Part shown: positions 25,815-34,333 of the stretch, in pieces | How the letters are laid out: each line of letters opens with the position of its first letter | Position numbering within the stretch: position 1 is the first letter of the stretch | Source of the DNA: Timaviella obliquedivisa GSE-PSE-MK23-08B | GTDB taxonomy: Bacteria > Cyanobacteriota > Cyanobacteriia > Elainellales > Elainellaceae | DNA: 64,000 nucleotides | Direction: 5' to 3' | NCBI GenBank assembly: GCA_019358855.1 | Contig: JAHHII010000003.1 | Coordinates: forward strand, 62,001-126,000 | Made by a program: the position numbers and the translations under genes | The notes under the pieces: generated by a model | Seen by the model: the letters and a program-made list of their open reading frames with translations, nothing else | The model's database searches: none | What the model was told of the DNA's origin: nothing

Positions 25815-26888
25815 TTACCGGAAAGCAGCAGCGTATGGGCGATCGCATTGATCACGAGCGGGAATTTTTAGATCACAAGCGGGAATTTTGGCATCTCCCA
25901 AATTCCTTTGTCTTCCAATCAGTAGGGAATAGGCTTTAGGATTGATGCCAAATCTCTTTCTAAATGCGGCGGCAAAGTAACCACGATTGGCAAAACCGAC
26001 TGCGTGAGCAATCTGAGTAATCGACAGATTTCCCTCCTCTAGCAATTGCTTAGCCTGTTCCATGCGGTATTGATGTAAATAACCAAATACGGTAGTGCTA
26101 AAAACCTGGCGAAATCCCCGCTTCAGAATAAATTCGTTTAGACCAACCTGACGAGCCAATGCTTTAAGCGAAGGCGGATTCTGCAAGTGTTTTGCCAAAA
26201 TCTCCCTGGCATAGTGAAGGCGATCGACATCTTCTGCTTTTAATTGCCACAGGTTGCCTTGATTGGCTTGCTGGTTCACCGCTTCCAACTGCAACGCCAT
26301 CAGTTCCCACACTTTACTTTCGAGATACATTCGTTTGACTGCGCCTTGGTGGGGGCAATTCACGATCTGTTGTAAGGTGATTTGCATGGCAGCAGTAGGT
26401 GCATGAGAACAAACGAAACGCTCTTGGTCAGGTTTCTTAAGCAGTTTTTGGAATTCTTCAGGAACTTCTCCAGCGCGATCGCTCACAGATGCACAAAATA
26501 GTTCAGGCTCCATATGAACGCACACCTCAAAGTTGCGCTGTCCTGGTAAATACTCACACGAATCCTCGCAAGCATTGCCACTGCCAGAAAAGAAATACTC
26601 TCCATCGCTAGATGAGGGCTGGTGGACAAATTCCTTCACAGTCCAAAAACTACACTCTAGCGGATGGGCACGCTCAGGAGATTCAACAATCAGCGGTTTG
26701 TGGAGTTGATAATCGCCAATCTCCAACAATAGCCCCTCCTGAAGCTGAAGCGATCGCCAATAGCCTTGCCCAAACTGCTCCGGGTATTTCCAGATGGTGT
26801 CAGCCTTATCTGGGCGCGTCATTTGTGCTGTTGCCAAAGGCTCCTGAAACAACGCCCAGTAGTCAGATTGAGAGAGTGCGATCGCCAT
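25815..26888 (-). CDS. AraC family transcriptional regulator (PchR-like)
   Basis: Regulator of 357 residues from the ATG at 26888 (MAIALSQSDYWALFQE). It has the usual N-terminal half, then DDVDRLHYAREIL-type linker (here AEDVDRLHYAREILAKHLQN), PSLKALARQVGLNEFILKRG and GFANRGYFAAAFRKRFGINP. It is about 25 residues longer than its paralogs at the C-terminus, because the frame runs through the direct-repeat operator. The extra tail contains KIPACDLKIPARD, which is the two operator half sites translated. An ancestral stop before the operator was probably lost. It should control the split receptor and its partner. A Fur-like box lies at 26911-26925. Confidence 0.9.
   Translation of the reverse strand: MAIALSQSDYWALFQEPLATAQMTRPDKADTIWKYPEQFGQGYWRSLQLQEGLLLEIGDYQLHKPLIVESPERAHPLECSFWTVKEFVHQPSSSDGEYFFSGSGNACEDSCEYLPGQRNFEVCVHMEPELFCASVSDRAGEVPEEFQKLLKKPDQERFVCSHAPTAAMQITLQQIVNCPHQGAVKRMYLESKVWELMALQLEAVNQQANQGNLWQLKAEDVDRLHYAREILAKHLQNPPSLKALARQVGLNEFILKRGFRQVFSTTVFGYLHQYRMEQAKQLLEEGNLSITQIAHAVGFANRGYFAAAFRKRFGINPKAYSLLIGRQRNLGDAKIPACDLKIPARDQCDRPYAAAFR
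25857..25889 (-). promoter_or_regulatory. Direct-repeat operator inside the 3' end of AraC gene 25815-26888
   Basis: Half sites GCGGGAATTTTTA and GCGGGAATTTTGG, CGGG at 25859 and 25880, 21 bp apart. The sequence between (GATCACAA) repeats the sequence before the first site (GATCACGA), so the direct repeat is about 20 bp long. HIP1 lies just left (25840-25847). Confidence 0.65.
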
Positions 26889-26910
26889 AATTACTGTGGT
26901 TGACTTTAAT

Positions 26911-26925
26911 TGCAAATCATTCTTA
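26911..26925 (-). promoter_or_regulatory. Fur-like box upstream of AraC gene 25815-26888
   Basis: TGCAAAT-C-ATTCTTA on the plus strand. The surrounding 60 bp are closely alike to 44790-44848 upstream of the AraC gene 43778-44773. Confidence 0.65.
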
Positions 26926-26949
26926 TTATTAATACCTTAATTTTTGGAG

Positions 26950-26961
26950 GGATTGCAATCC
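26950..26961. promoter_or_regulatory. Palindrome GGATTGCAATCC upstream of AraC promoter
   Basis: Perfect 12-bp palindrome about 25 bp upstream of the Fur-like box; an identical palindrome lies at the same distance at 44834-44845. Either a conserved regulator site or a by-product of a promoter duplication. Confidence 0.45.
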
Positions 26962-27102
26962 AGTATTATGAAGCGTGAGTATCAACGACTCATGTCTAAT
27001 GCCGATGGCATGACTCAATGCTGCAATTGGGATTGAATTGCCCCGATTATGCAGACTTTGTAAGGCGGTTAGAGACAAAAGGATCAGCGGGCGATCGCTA
27101 AC

Positions 27103-28113
27103 CTATGGCGAAATGACTTGATCTAGGCGACTGACCTGATACTGCTTAACCGTCTCCAATGATTTTTCGTCTCCTGAATTCCACATCGTCGTGACCTGAC
27201 CGCAAGCCTCAACTCTGGCTGTGTAGGCACCCGATCGAGTTCCATCTGGTGAGGTAAAGTTAATGCGAACCTCTGCCCAGTTAGGATAATCTGCATCGGA
27301 TGGGTCGATCGCCAATGTTTCGCTATGCTTGAGGTAATTGAGCCAATCCCAACCTTCCTGCATCCAGATTTCTCGCTCGGCAATTTGTTCAGCCCAGCCT
27401 AGTCCTGCCCATCCTCGGTAAAACGATCGCAACCCCGCTACAGAACCATTGCGATGCACTAGCAAATCCAGAATTTCTGGCTCTAAATGCCCCCAGTAGC
27501 GACCTTCGGGTAGATCGAGTAGGGTGGGTGCAAACTGATGTCCGCCAAAATGGGAACAGCGCCAGACTTGGAGAGATGATGAATGGCGCATGGCGTACTC
27601 TTTGCGAAGTTTTTCATAGATGGGATAACCAAACCTGCCGCAAGCCACGTCGTAGTTGCTATGGGTACAGATTAGTAAGTCTCGGATGTGATTGGTGTTT
27701 TGCTGATAGGACGTGAAGTTGGGAAGTTGGTCTGGTTGAGTAAGCAAGGCGTTGATCAGAGGAGCTAGTTCAGTAAACGGCAGAATGAATTCCTGCTTGG
27801 TGTATTGTGCAAATTGCTTAGCAGGGCGCTGGTAATAGATGACTCGTGTGGCATTGGGCTGGGTGTAGTCTCGATCGGGCGCAATGGCTAGTGGTCTGAA
27901 GTTGATATCCTGATTCCAAGCAGTTTGAAACACATCGATGACTGGTTGGGGCAACGTTCCAGGTTCAATCCAAATTGCAGGCGACCAGGGTTGAGGCAGT
28001 TCAATCAGCAGAAAGCGATCGTAGGTGGCTCCTGTGCCGATCGGATCTTCGTGATTAGATTTGGACACAACTGAACAAAATCGGCAGGTAGTTAAAGCTT
28101 GGTTAGGAGACAT
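27103..28113 (-). CDS. Sucrase/ferredoxin-like thioredoxin-fold [2Fe-2S] protein
   Basis: Protein of 336 residues from the ATG at 28113 (MSPNQALTTCRFC). It belongs to the Suc/Fer family, related to yeast Apd1, whose [2Fe-2S] cluster is held by two Cys and two His. Here the candidate ligands are HSNYDVACGRFG (Cys149, Cys158) and HFGGHQFAP (His188, His192), plus a CRFC near the N-terminus. It is soluble, with no signal peptide. As third gene after receptor 29160-31787 and binding protein 28157-29137 (44 bp upstream), it may supply electrons for releasing iron from the imported siderophore; that role is inferred. The last 50 residues match a gene relic at 20155-20301. Confidence 0.85.
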   Translation of the reverse strand: MSPNQALTTCRFCSVVSKSNHEDPIGTGATYDRFLLIELPQPWSPAIWIEPGTLPQPVIDVFQTAWNQDINFRPLAIAPDRDYTQPNATRVIYYQRPAKQFAQYTKQEFILPFTELAPLINALLTQPDQLPNFTSYQQNTNHIRDLLICTHSNYDVACGRFGYPIYEKLRKEYAMRHSSSLQVWRCSHFGGHQFAPTLLDLPEGRYWGHLEPEILDLLVHRNGSVAGLRSFYRGWAGLGWAEQIAEREIWMQEGWDWLNYLKHSETLAIDPSDADYPNWAEVRINFTSPDGTRSGAYTARVEACGQVTTMWNSGDEKSLETVKQYQVSRLDQVISP

Positions 28114-28156
28114 AAGCAAATCAACATGAATGGATACCAAGAGTTGTTATTGATGA

Positions 28157-29137
28157 TTAATTCCTGACGAGATACTTGAACAGATCATCAATGACGGCAT
28201 TGGCAGCCAGCGGCCCTGCTCCAATCCAGTAGCCAGGAACCTCATAGACTTTCCCTTGCTGCACGGCGTTTAATTGTGCCCATAGTGGATCGGTTTTCAA
28301 CTGCTTTAGGGCAATCTGCGCCTCTTGCTGGTATTGCTGGTTATAGCCATACGTCCACATAAAGATCACATCTCCGTCAGCATCTCGAATGCGTTCTTTA
28401 GAAATCTCGTAAGCTGCCCCTGACTTGTCTTGAGAAGGCGGACGAGGTAATCCGGCATCCTCTAAAATTGTGCCAATGAAAACATCGTTTAGATAGAGAC
28501 TAATGTGAGTGGGATAGACGCGCACAACGGAGACTTGAGTGTTCTCTAATCGCTCGCCCATTTGAGTTTTGAATGTCTCTAGCCGATCGTTGTAGTCTTG
28601 TAAAATCTGTTCCGCAACATCGGTCTTTCCCAACGCCTCGGCAAAGTTCATCAGTGCTGCTTTCCAATCCTTTGAGTCTTTGTGAGGCGTTAAAACTGTT
28701 GGGGCAATTTGTGATAATTGACGATAGGTTTGCTCGTGGATCATTGTGCCTAAAATTAAATCAGGTTTAAGCGCCAATATTTTCTCCAGACTGGGTTCTC
28801 CTTCGCTACCCAGGTTTTCAATTCCTTGTATCTTTCCTTGAAAATAGGGCGGAGTATTTTCAAAAATAACGCTGCCAACGGGTTTAGCCTGTAATGCCAA
28901 AACGCATTCTAAGGCATATTCATCTAGTGTGATAATCCGGTTGAGATTAGTGGGAACTGTGGTTTTCCCCTTACCGTGTTCAACAACGTGTACTGCTGCG
29001 GAAGATTGTAATTCTACACCATTGTCTCCGCTATCTCCTAATTGTTCGACACTGCTGCCATTGCAGGCAATCACCCAAACTAACGTGATAATCACCAGCA
29101 GAATCCGCAAAATCGATCGATGCATTCTTCCCGCCAT
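28157..29137 (-). CDS. Ferric-siderophore periplasmic binding lipoprotein (FecB/FhuD-like)
   Basis: Protein of 326 residues with lipobox WVIAC (Cys25). Landmarks: HGKGKTTVPTNLNRIITLDEY (no Cys in the TTVP motif, unlike most paralogs), then LKPDLILGTMIHE, and the C-terminal YEVPGYWIGAGPLAANAVIDDLFKYLV shared in part with all seven proteins. It follows its receptor by 22 bp and precedes the sucrase/ferredoxin-like gene by 43 bp, giving a three-gene operon. Confidence 0.92.
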   Translation of the reverse strand: MAGRMHRSILRILLVIITLVWVIACNGSSVEQLGDSGDNGVELQSSAAVHVVEHGKGKTTVPTNLNRIITLDEYALECVLALQAKPVGSVIFENTPPYFQGKIQGIENLGSEGEPSLEKILALKPDLILGTMIHEQTYRQLSQIAPTVLTPHKDSKDWKAALMNFAEALGKTDVAEQILQDYNDRLETFKTQMGERLENTQVSVVRVYPTHISLYLNDVFIGTILEDAGLPRPPSQDKSGAAYEISKERIRDADGDVIFMWTYGYNQQYQQEAQIALKQLKTDPLWAQLNAVQQGKVYEVPGYWIGAGPLAANAVIDDLFKYLVRN

Positions 29138-29159
29138 GCCACATCTCTGCTACATTTTT

Positions 29160-31787
29160 CTAAAACTCTACCGATACGCTGCCCACAATCGTCAAGGGTT
29201 CACCCGGTCTAACTGTGTTGGTTCCAAAATCTGCCCCTGCAAAATGCCGCTCATCAAACAAGTTCTTGATGTTAAGCGCGGCTCTCCAGTTATCACGACG
29301 ATAATAGACAGCCGCATCCGTGCGGATAAAAGAGGGTAATTCATAGGTGTTATCAAAATTACCGGGTCTATTATCGACATAGAATAAGCCAATACCAAAT
29401 CCCAATCCCTGGAGCGTTCCAGTTTGTATCTCATACGTTGTCCAGAGACTAGCCGTATTGGGAGCAACATTGGCGTTGCGTAATCCCTCCGGAAAGAAGG
29501 GATCATCGCCACTGTCTGTGACTTTGGCATCCGTGTAAGCATAGGAGGCAATGATATTCCAACCGGATAAGATTTCCCCTGCAACATCCAATTCAATCCC
29601 CTGGCTTCTGACTTCACCCAAGGGCAGCGAGAAGTTGGGATCGTCTGGATTGGTAGTAGCCACGTTGGTCTTGGTCAGATGGTACGCGGCCAAATTTGCA
29701 ATCAGGCGATCGCCTAGAAATTCGCCGCGAATGCCCACCTCAAACTGTCGTCCCCGTTCGGGTTCCAGAAAAGAACCATCGGATTGGGTAAACACATTAG
29801 GCTGAAACGACTGGCTATAGCTGGCATAGAGTGAAATGGGTTCGATCGGCTGATAGAGAATGCCAATTCGGGGAGAGAAAGCCTCTTCGTTTTGGTCACT
29901 GCCAGTACCGCTCAGAAAACTGAAAGAACTCTGATCAATAATGTCGAATCGTCCACCGATCAGCAGATGCAAGTTGTCTAAGAGGTCAATTTGATCCTGG
30001 ATAAAAAAGCCCACTGTGTTGGTGGCATTGAAGCGATCGATAGTCAGCAGCGGCAGATCCGATCGCTCAGGTCGGAAGGCACCGTATTCTGGGTCAAAGA
30101 TGTTAATCGATGGAGTAGACTCGGCGGCTCTGGTATTGCTGCGCTGGGTGTTTCGGCTCCAGTCTACGCCCAATAACAGGGTATGGTCGACCGATCCCGT
30201 TGAGAACTCTCCCACTAGCTCGGTCTGGAGGGCAAAACTCTCGCGGTGGTCATCATTGGAACGCAAATTGCGCGTCAATATCCCCGTTTCCTCGTCCAAA
30301 CTATCAGGCTGAAAGGCAGAGTCTAAGGAATCGCTAAACAGCGTCCGGAAAGCGTTTCGCACCCGCCAGTTGTCGCTAAAGCGATGCTCAAAACGGTATC
30401 CTGCGCCAACTTCTTCCACCTGCCGGAAATCATCTTCCTCGCCCAGTATTCGGCTGATGGGAATATCTGCCACTTCATCGCCAATGACCACTAAGCCGCG
30501 ATCGAAGGGGCGCTCGTCGCGCACATGATCAAATTCCAGTGTCAGATCGGTGCGATCGCTAATTTGCCAGGTCAACACCGGAGCAATAAAGTATCGTTCG
30601 GTGGCGCGGCTAAAATCTCGAAACCCGTCTTCGTTCAGGTAAGCCGCATTGAGGCGATACAGCAGAGTTTCATCGTCGTTTAAAGGGCCCGAAAAATCGA
30701 TCGACGGACGCACAAAGCCGTAATTCCCCAACTTTAGTTCTGCGGAGTAGTAGGGATCAGACAGCGGTATTTCGGTAATAAAGTTGATCACACCTCCCGG
30801 TTCCAGATTGCCATAGAGTAACGAGGCTGGACCTTTCAGCACTTCGACTCGTTCAATATTGGCAAATTCTCGAATGCCTTGAGCGTTGTCTCTGAAGCCA
30901 TTACGTAAATACAAATCAAAGGCTGGAAACCCCCGGATCACGAAGCCACCATCCTGCGTGTTCCCAAACGTGTTGCCTGGGACGACCCCGCTGACGTTGC
31001 GAACCGCGTCTTCCAGTTGAATTACCTGCTGGTCTTCGAGAATCTGTCGGGGAACCACCTGAATCGATTGGGGAATATCTCGCAGTGGTGTATCGGTGCG
31101 GGTGGCGGTCGTCGCCTCATCGACCTGATATCCCTCTTCCTGCTCCCCAGTCACCACCACCTGAATCGCGTCTTCCTCTGTCACTTCTCCCGGTTCACCC
31201 GATGTCACACTCACCACCAATTCCTGAGCCTCCGTGCTTACCTCAGTCACAGGCGGCGCATCTGTTCCTGTAATGGCAACTCGCACCCGATTATTGGGCA
31301 AATTGGTCACACTGATTAGCGCAATTCCCTCACTTGGATCGGCTACCCGGAATTCATCCTCATCTGGCAAGACCAGTGTTGCATCTGAGATATCAATAAT
31401 CAACGCATTGCCCACAATAGAAGGGGAAGCAGGCTGCAATTGCCCTGTTGCATCCAGAATGACCTCTACTCCCTCTGGAGTTTGGTTTAATCGTACTCCT
31501 GTAATTTGCACCAAAATCTGTGCCAGCCATTCCTCAACCGTTGTTGCAGGTTGCTCAAGTTCGCTGACTGTGGGGAGTAGCGAGTGGGGAGTAGCGAATG
31601 AAAAAAAATCTTCATCGATTTGCGGTTCTGGTCTATCTCTTATCTCTTCTTCGCCCTGATCCCTAATTCCCCATTCCTGATCCCTATTTTCTATTCCCTC
31701 CAAGCTCACCTCTGCCCAAGCAAATGGAGCCAACCACACCGAGAACAAGCTTGCAATAAGCGACGATCGCCACAACAAATTCAACAT
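29160..31787 (-). CDS. TonB-dependent siderophore receptor with N-terminal AMIN domain
   Basis: Receptor of 875 residues from the ATG at 31787 (MLNLLWRSSLI). Signal peptide, then a Glu/Arg-rich linker, AMIN domain (about 95-200), DAIQVVVTG, plug TPLRDIPQSIQVVPRQ with VLKGPASLLYGNLEPGG, and barrel ending VSVEF. The motif GGTGTGTGG lies directly before the start. It belongs to a close subgroup with the receptors at 35777 and 41038, which share RVEVLKGPAS and the NxEPGG turn. It heads the operon 29160-28157-27103. Box 31857-31871 and operator 31921-31953 lie upstream. Confidence 0.93.
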   Translation of the reverse strand: MLNLLWRSSLIASLFSVWLAPFAWAEVSLEGIENRDQEWGIRDQGEEEIRDRPEPQIDEDFFSFATPHSLLPTVSELEQPATTVEEWLAQILVQITGVRLNQTPEGVEVILDATGQLQPASPSIVGNALIIDISDATLVLPDEDEFRVADPSEGIALISVTNLPNNRVRVAITGTDAPPVTEVSTEAQELVVSVTSGEPGEVTEEDAIQVVVTGEQEEGYQVDEATTATRTDTPLRDIPQSIQVVPRQILEDQQVIQLEDAVRNVSGVVPGNTFGNTQDGGFVIRGFPAFDLYLRNGFRDNAQGIREFANIERVEVLKGPASLLYGNLEPGGVINFITEIPLSDPYYSAELKLGNYGFVRPSIDFSGPLNDDETLLYRLNAAYLNEDGFRDFSRATERYFIAPVLTWQISDRTDLTLEFDHVRDERPFDRGLVVIGDEVADIPISRILGEEDDFRQVEEVGAGYRFEHRFSDNWRVRNAFRTLFSDSLDSAFQPDSLDEETGILTRNLRSNDDHRESFALQTELVGEFSTGSVDHTLLLGVDWSRNTQRSNTRAAESTPSINIFDPEYGAFRPERSDLPLLTIDRFNATNTVGFFIQDQIDLLDNLHLLIGGRFDIIDQSSFSFLSGTGSDQNEEAFSPRIGILYQPIEPISLYASYSQSFQPNVFTQSDGSFLEPERGRQFEVGIRGEFLGDRLIANLAAYHLTKTNVATTNPDDPNFSLPLGEVRSQGIELDVAGEILSGWNIIASYAYTDAKVTDSGDDPFFPEGLRNANVAPNTASLWTTYEIQTGTLQGLGFGIGLFYVDNRPGNFDNTYELPSFIRTDAAVYYRRDNWRAALNIKNLFDERHFAGADFGTNTVRPGEPLTIVGSVSVEF

Positions 31788-31856
31788 CACACCACACACC
31801 TCATGAGCAATGGGAAAGTACAGGGAGTGGGCGAAATCATTGCTGCTCCCTGCTAT

Positions 31857-31871
31857 TACTAATCTTTCTCA
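31857..31871 (-). promoter_or_regulatory. Fur-like box upstream of receptor 29160-31787
   Basis: TACTAAT-C-TTTCTCA on the plus strand; a weaker match, 70 bp before the start, preceded on the coding strand by CCGGTAAGCTT as at the split receptor. Confidence 0.5.
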
Positions 31872-31920
31872 ATAAGCTTACCGGGAAATAAGATCTAACT
31901 TGCAGGTACTTTTAGCTTCA

Positions 31921-31953
31921 AACGGATTTTTTTTGTTTTCAAACGGATTTTTT
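31921..31953 (-). promoter_or_regulatory. Direct-repeat operator upstream of receptor 29160-31787
   Basis: Half sites TTCAAACGGATTTTTTTT and TTCAAACGGATTTTTTG, CGG at 31923 and 31944, 21 bp apart. The repeat includes the TTCAAA lead, so this is the longest exact direct repeat of the set. Confidence 0.68.
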
Positions 31954-31965
31954 GTCAACCCACAC

Positions 31966-32985
31966 TCATGCAGTTGAAGACTGATTCGACATAGAAACAG
32001 ACAAAACCGTGGATTTCTGAAATAATTTAGGATTAACGCCAAATTTCCTCTTGAATGCCACAGCAAACGCGCTCTGACTCGTATAGCCGACTGCTTTCGC
32101 GGCTTCTCGGATATTAATTTGTCCAGTGGTCAGCAATTGTTGGGCTTGCTCCAATCGATAATCGTGGAGATATCCAAACACCGTTTTGCCAAACACCTGA
32201 CGAAAACCTTGCTTGAGCTTGCAATCATTCAGTCCAACTTGATGAGCCAACTCCAACAAAGAAGGCGGATTGTCTAAACGGTTGAGGAGAATTTCTTTGG
32301 CATGGTGAATGCGATCGACATCATCTCGCTTCAGAAACGATGAAACTTGAGATTTGCCGCTGCGAATATCTAACTCTTGCTCAATTAACAAGGTCAACAA
32401 TTCCCAAACTTTGCATTCTAGATACAGGCGTTTGGTGATACCTTGATAAGGGCAATTCAACAGTTGTTGCAAGACCACCTGCATGGGTACTGTGGTGAGA
32501 CCAGAGCGAAAATAGTATTCTTGAGTGGACTGCTGAATCAGGTGTTTTAACTCAGGAGGAAGTTGATCTGCTGGGTTGCCTAAGAAGTTGCCAAATAATT
32601 CTGGTTCAATATGGACATTAACCGTTAAGTGCCGTTCCTGAGCAAAGGATCGGCTGATTTCTCTGGGGGCTACACCGCTACCACAGAAGTTATATTGCCC
32701 TGCCCTGAAGACGCGATCGCCGCTGGTGGAACTATTGCAGAGATAAAACATATATTCCAGTGGGTGTTCTCGATCGGGTGCTTCTGAAATCACATCGTCA
32801 TGCAGCGTATAGTCAGCAATGGTCAGATATAATCCTTCCCGCAGATCAACCTCTCGCCAAAACCCATGTCCTAACTGCGACGGGTATTTCCGAATGATAT
32901 CAACTTCATCAGAAGCAGGCTGTTTACCTTCTACACTTTCCTGAAATAATGCCCAGTAGTCAGCTTGAGAGAGTGCGATCGCCAT
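31966..32985 (-). CDS. AraC family transcriptional regulator (PchR-like)
   Basis: Regulator of 339 residues from the ATG at 32985 (MAIALSQADYWALFQE). DNA-binding half: DDVDRIHHAKEILLNRLDNP, PSLLELAHQVGLNDCKLKQG and GYTSQSAFAVAFKRKFGVNP. The tail SVSMSNQSSTA is unique. It lies just upstream of the receptor operon 29160-27103 and is probably its activator. Its promoter region and first codons are nearly the same as those of the regulator at 38601-39575, part of a duplicated block of about 190 bp. Confidence 0.9.
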   Translation of the reverse strand: MAIALSQADYWALFQESVEGKQPASDEVDIIRKYPSQLGHGFWREVDLREGLYLTIADYTLHDDVISEAPDREHPLEYMFYLCNSSTSGDRVFRAGQYNFCGSGVAPREISRSFAQERHLTVNVHIEPELFGNFLGNPADQLPPELKHLIQQSTQEYYFRSGLTTVPMQVVLQQLLNCPYQGITKRLYLECKVWELLTLLIEQELDIRSGKSQVSSFLKRDDVDRIHHAKEILLNRLDNPPSLLELAHQVGLNDCKLKQGFRQVFGKTVFGYLHDYRLEQAQQLLTTGQINIREAAKAVGYTSQSAFAVAFKRKFGVNPKLFQKSTVLSVSMSNQSSTA

Positions 32986-33000
32986 ATTGTGAGATTGAAC

Positions 33001-33186
33001 TAGTTGCAACTAATTCTCAATATTTTTGCACAGTTCGCTAATCACTTGAAGCGATCGCCGATTTTTTTAAGAAACAGGTGGAACGCGAACTAATAAACGC
33101 GATCGTAAGGACTCAGGCATTTTAGCTGGCAACACGTAGCCGTCTTCACTTTGCCTATAAAGTTGATCAAATTGCAGCAACGCATC
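33001..33186. repeat. 186-bp duplicated block, copy 1
   Basis: Nearly the same as 39591-39776. It spans the AraC promoter (Fur-like box, HIP1) and the 3' end of a DUF1636 gene. In copy 2 the DUF1636 gene is whole; in copy 1 the match ends at GCGCATCGGC, after which the sequence follows another DUF1636 gene. Confidence 0.85.
33005..33019 (-). promoter_or_regulatory. Fur-like box upstream of AraC gene 31966-32985
   Basis: TGCAACT-A-ATTCTCA on the plus strand, 20 bp before the start. An identical box lies at 39595-39609. Confidence 0.6.
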
Positions 33187-33262
33187 GGCTTCATTTGCGG
33201 GAACGTTGGTGAAGAGATAGGTGACTTTGTCTGCGGCAGAGAAGGCAATGGCATAAACTCGC
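33067..33262 (-). pseudogene. Mosaic DUF1636 relic (C-terminal half only)
   Basis: On the minus strand this encodes about 60 C-terminal residues of a DUF1636 protein ending LRSRLLVRVPPVS and a stop, as at 39657-40040. The 5' part of the relic (33181-33253), however, matches the gene at 34334-34702 (FSA.DK.TYLFTN.PANEADALLQF). The N-terminal Cys residues are absent. It therefore looks like a recombinant between two DUF1636 copies that lost its start. Confidence 0.78.
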
Positions 33263-33319
33263 TGAGTTTGATTTGAGCTAATCTAAAGAGGCAACCGTGG
33301 CATACTCAGCAGTTCTCAT

Positions 33320-33478
33320 ATGACACAGATACCAGCAAACGCCTACCCCTTTGTTGAAGAATTTTTGACTGACAATAGTGGTCAAGTCTGCAAGGTTGTC
33401 TTGCAAGTAGATGATTATCGGCGGCTACTCGAAGCGCTTGAAGATGAATGGCTATATCGAGCGATAACAAGACGTTAA
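33320..33478 (+). pseudogene. Decayed antitoxin gene, followed by a toxin remnant
   Basis: From the ATG at 33320 the frame gives MTQIPANAYPFVEEFLTDNS and then VVLQVDDYRRLLEALEDEWL, like a RelB/Phd-type antitoxin, and stops at 33478. In another frame the sequence goes on as DVKHEVPLSLSAALQELDSDEG and stop, a fitting antitoxin C-terminus, so a one-base loss near 33470 broke it. Directly after comes ATG with MKVEYISRS and then KKLLAIA in a shifted frame, the start of a RelE-type toxin cut short by the neighbouring VapC-like gene. Confidence 0.6.
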
Positions 33479-33574
33479 GCATGAAGTTCCGCTCAGCTTG
33501 AGTGCTGCCCTGCAAGAACTTGATAGCGATGAAGGTTGAATATATCAGCCGCTCAAAAAGCTGCTTGCCATTGC

Positions 33575-33991
33575 TTAGTTATTCATTCGTAGCAACGCTT
33601 GGTAACCTGCCTGCACAAAATGCTCATCAGCAGTAACAGCTTCACTCAGGTTTTGATTTTTCATTACCACAAATGAAATGCAGTCTGTTAAGCCCCAGTC
33701 CTTGTCATTACGAGCAGCATAAAGCTGTAAGGCTTGATCGAGTAATGCTGTGTCAACACTCATGACATGAATATTTGGAGTTTGATAGCACAACTGAATA
33801 AATTCAACGGCTCCCTGCCGATTCACCTCACTCAGACCATTGCCTACTTCAATTAAAATGGCTTCTGTAATCCACACCTCTGCTGCTTCAACCTGAGGCA
33901 ACAGAGCCAGCGCCTTAGCATGATACCGATCGCGGGAATTGTAGAGGGCTTGAATAAACACTGTGTCAAGAAAAAGACGGCTTTGGCTCAT
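33575..33991 (-). CDS. VapC-like PIN domain toxin
   Basis: Protein of 138 residues with the PIN quartet visible: Asp9 in LFLDT, Glu48 in ILIEVG, Asp103 in WGLTDCISF and Asp122 in TADEHF. All are in place, so an active ribonuclease toxin is likely. It lies four bases downstream of the antitoxin gene at 33996-34274. The pair is on the same strand as the siderophore operon but comes after the DUF1636 gene; it separates the intact DUF1636 gene from the mosaic relic. Confidence 0.88.
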   Translation of the reverse strand: MSQSRLFLDTVFIQALYNSRDRYHAKALALLPQVEAAEVWITEAILIEVGNGLSEVNRQGAVEFIQLCYQTPNIHVMSVDTALLDQALQLYAARNDKDWGLTDCISFVVMKNQNLSEAVTADEHFVQAGYQALLRMNN

Positions 33992-33995
33992 CTAT

Positions 33996-34274
33996 TTAAG
34001 ACTCTCGCTTTGGAGTGCCATAGAGATAGTGGTCATGCTCTTTAGACCAGTCTTCTGGCATCTCTACTGTTCCGGCATGAGCGCGTAAAACCATCCAGGC
34101 TGTTTTAACTACTGCTGATTGCGCTGTCGGTTCTCCGTTAGTTGCTGCTTGTGCTAACAATGCTTCGTTGATCACCACCACTGCTCGATGAGTTCCCGGC
34201 GGCAAATCTGAGGCTAACTCAATCGTGAGCTTTCCCTCACGATCGACCACGGCGATGGTTTCTATGGTTCTCAT
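33996..34274 (-). CDS. VapB-like antitoxin
   Basis: Protein of 92 residues with a beta-rich start (MRTIETIAVVDREGKLTIEL, then LPPGTHRAVVVINE) and a C-terminal region ending DHYLYGTPKRES that probably binds the toxin. No DNA-binding domain is clear. Pairing with the PIN gene four bases downstream supports the call. Relics of a related antitoxin lie at 1620-1790 and 2588-2630. Confidence 0.78.
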   Translation of the reverse strand: MRTIETIAVVDREGKLTIELASDLPPGTHRAVVVINEALLAQAATNGEPTAQSAVVKTAWMVLRAHAGTVEMPEDWSKEHDHYLYGTPKRES

Positions 34275-34333
34275 CCTGAAGCCTCTCTCATACCCTAAAT
34301 TGAGTGCTAATCCAGTTTAGCGCCCACTGCCCT

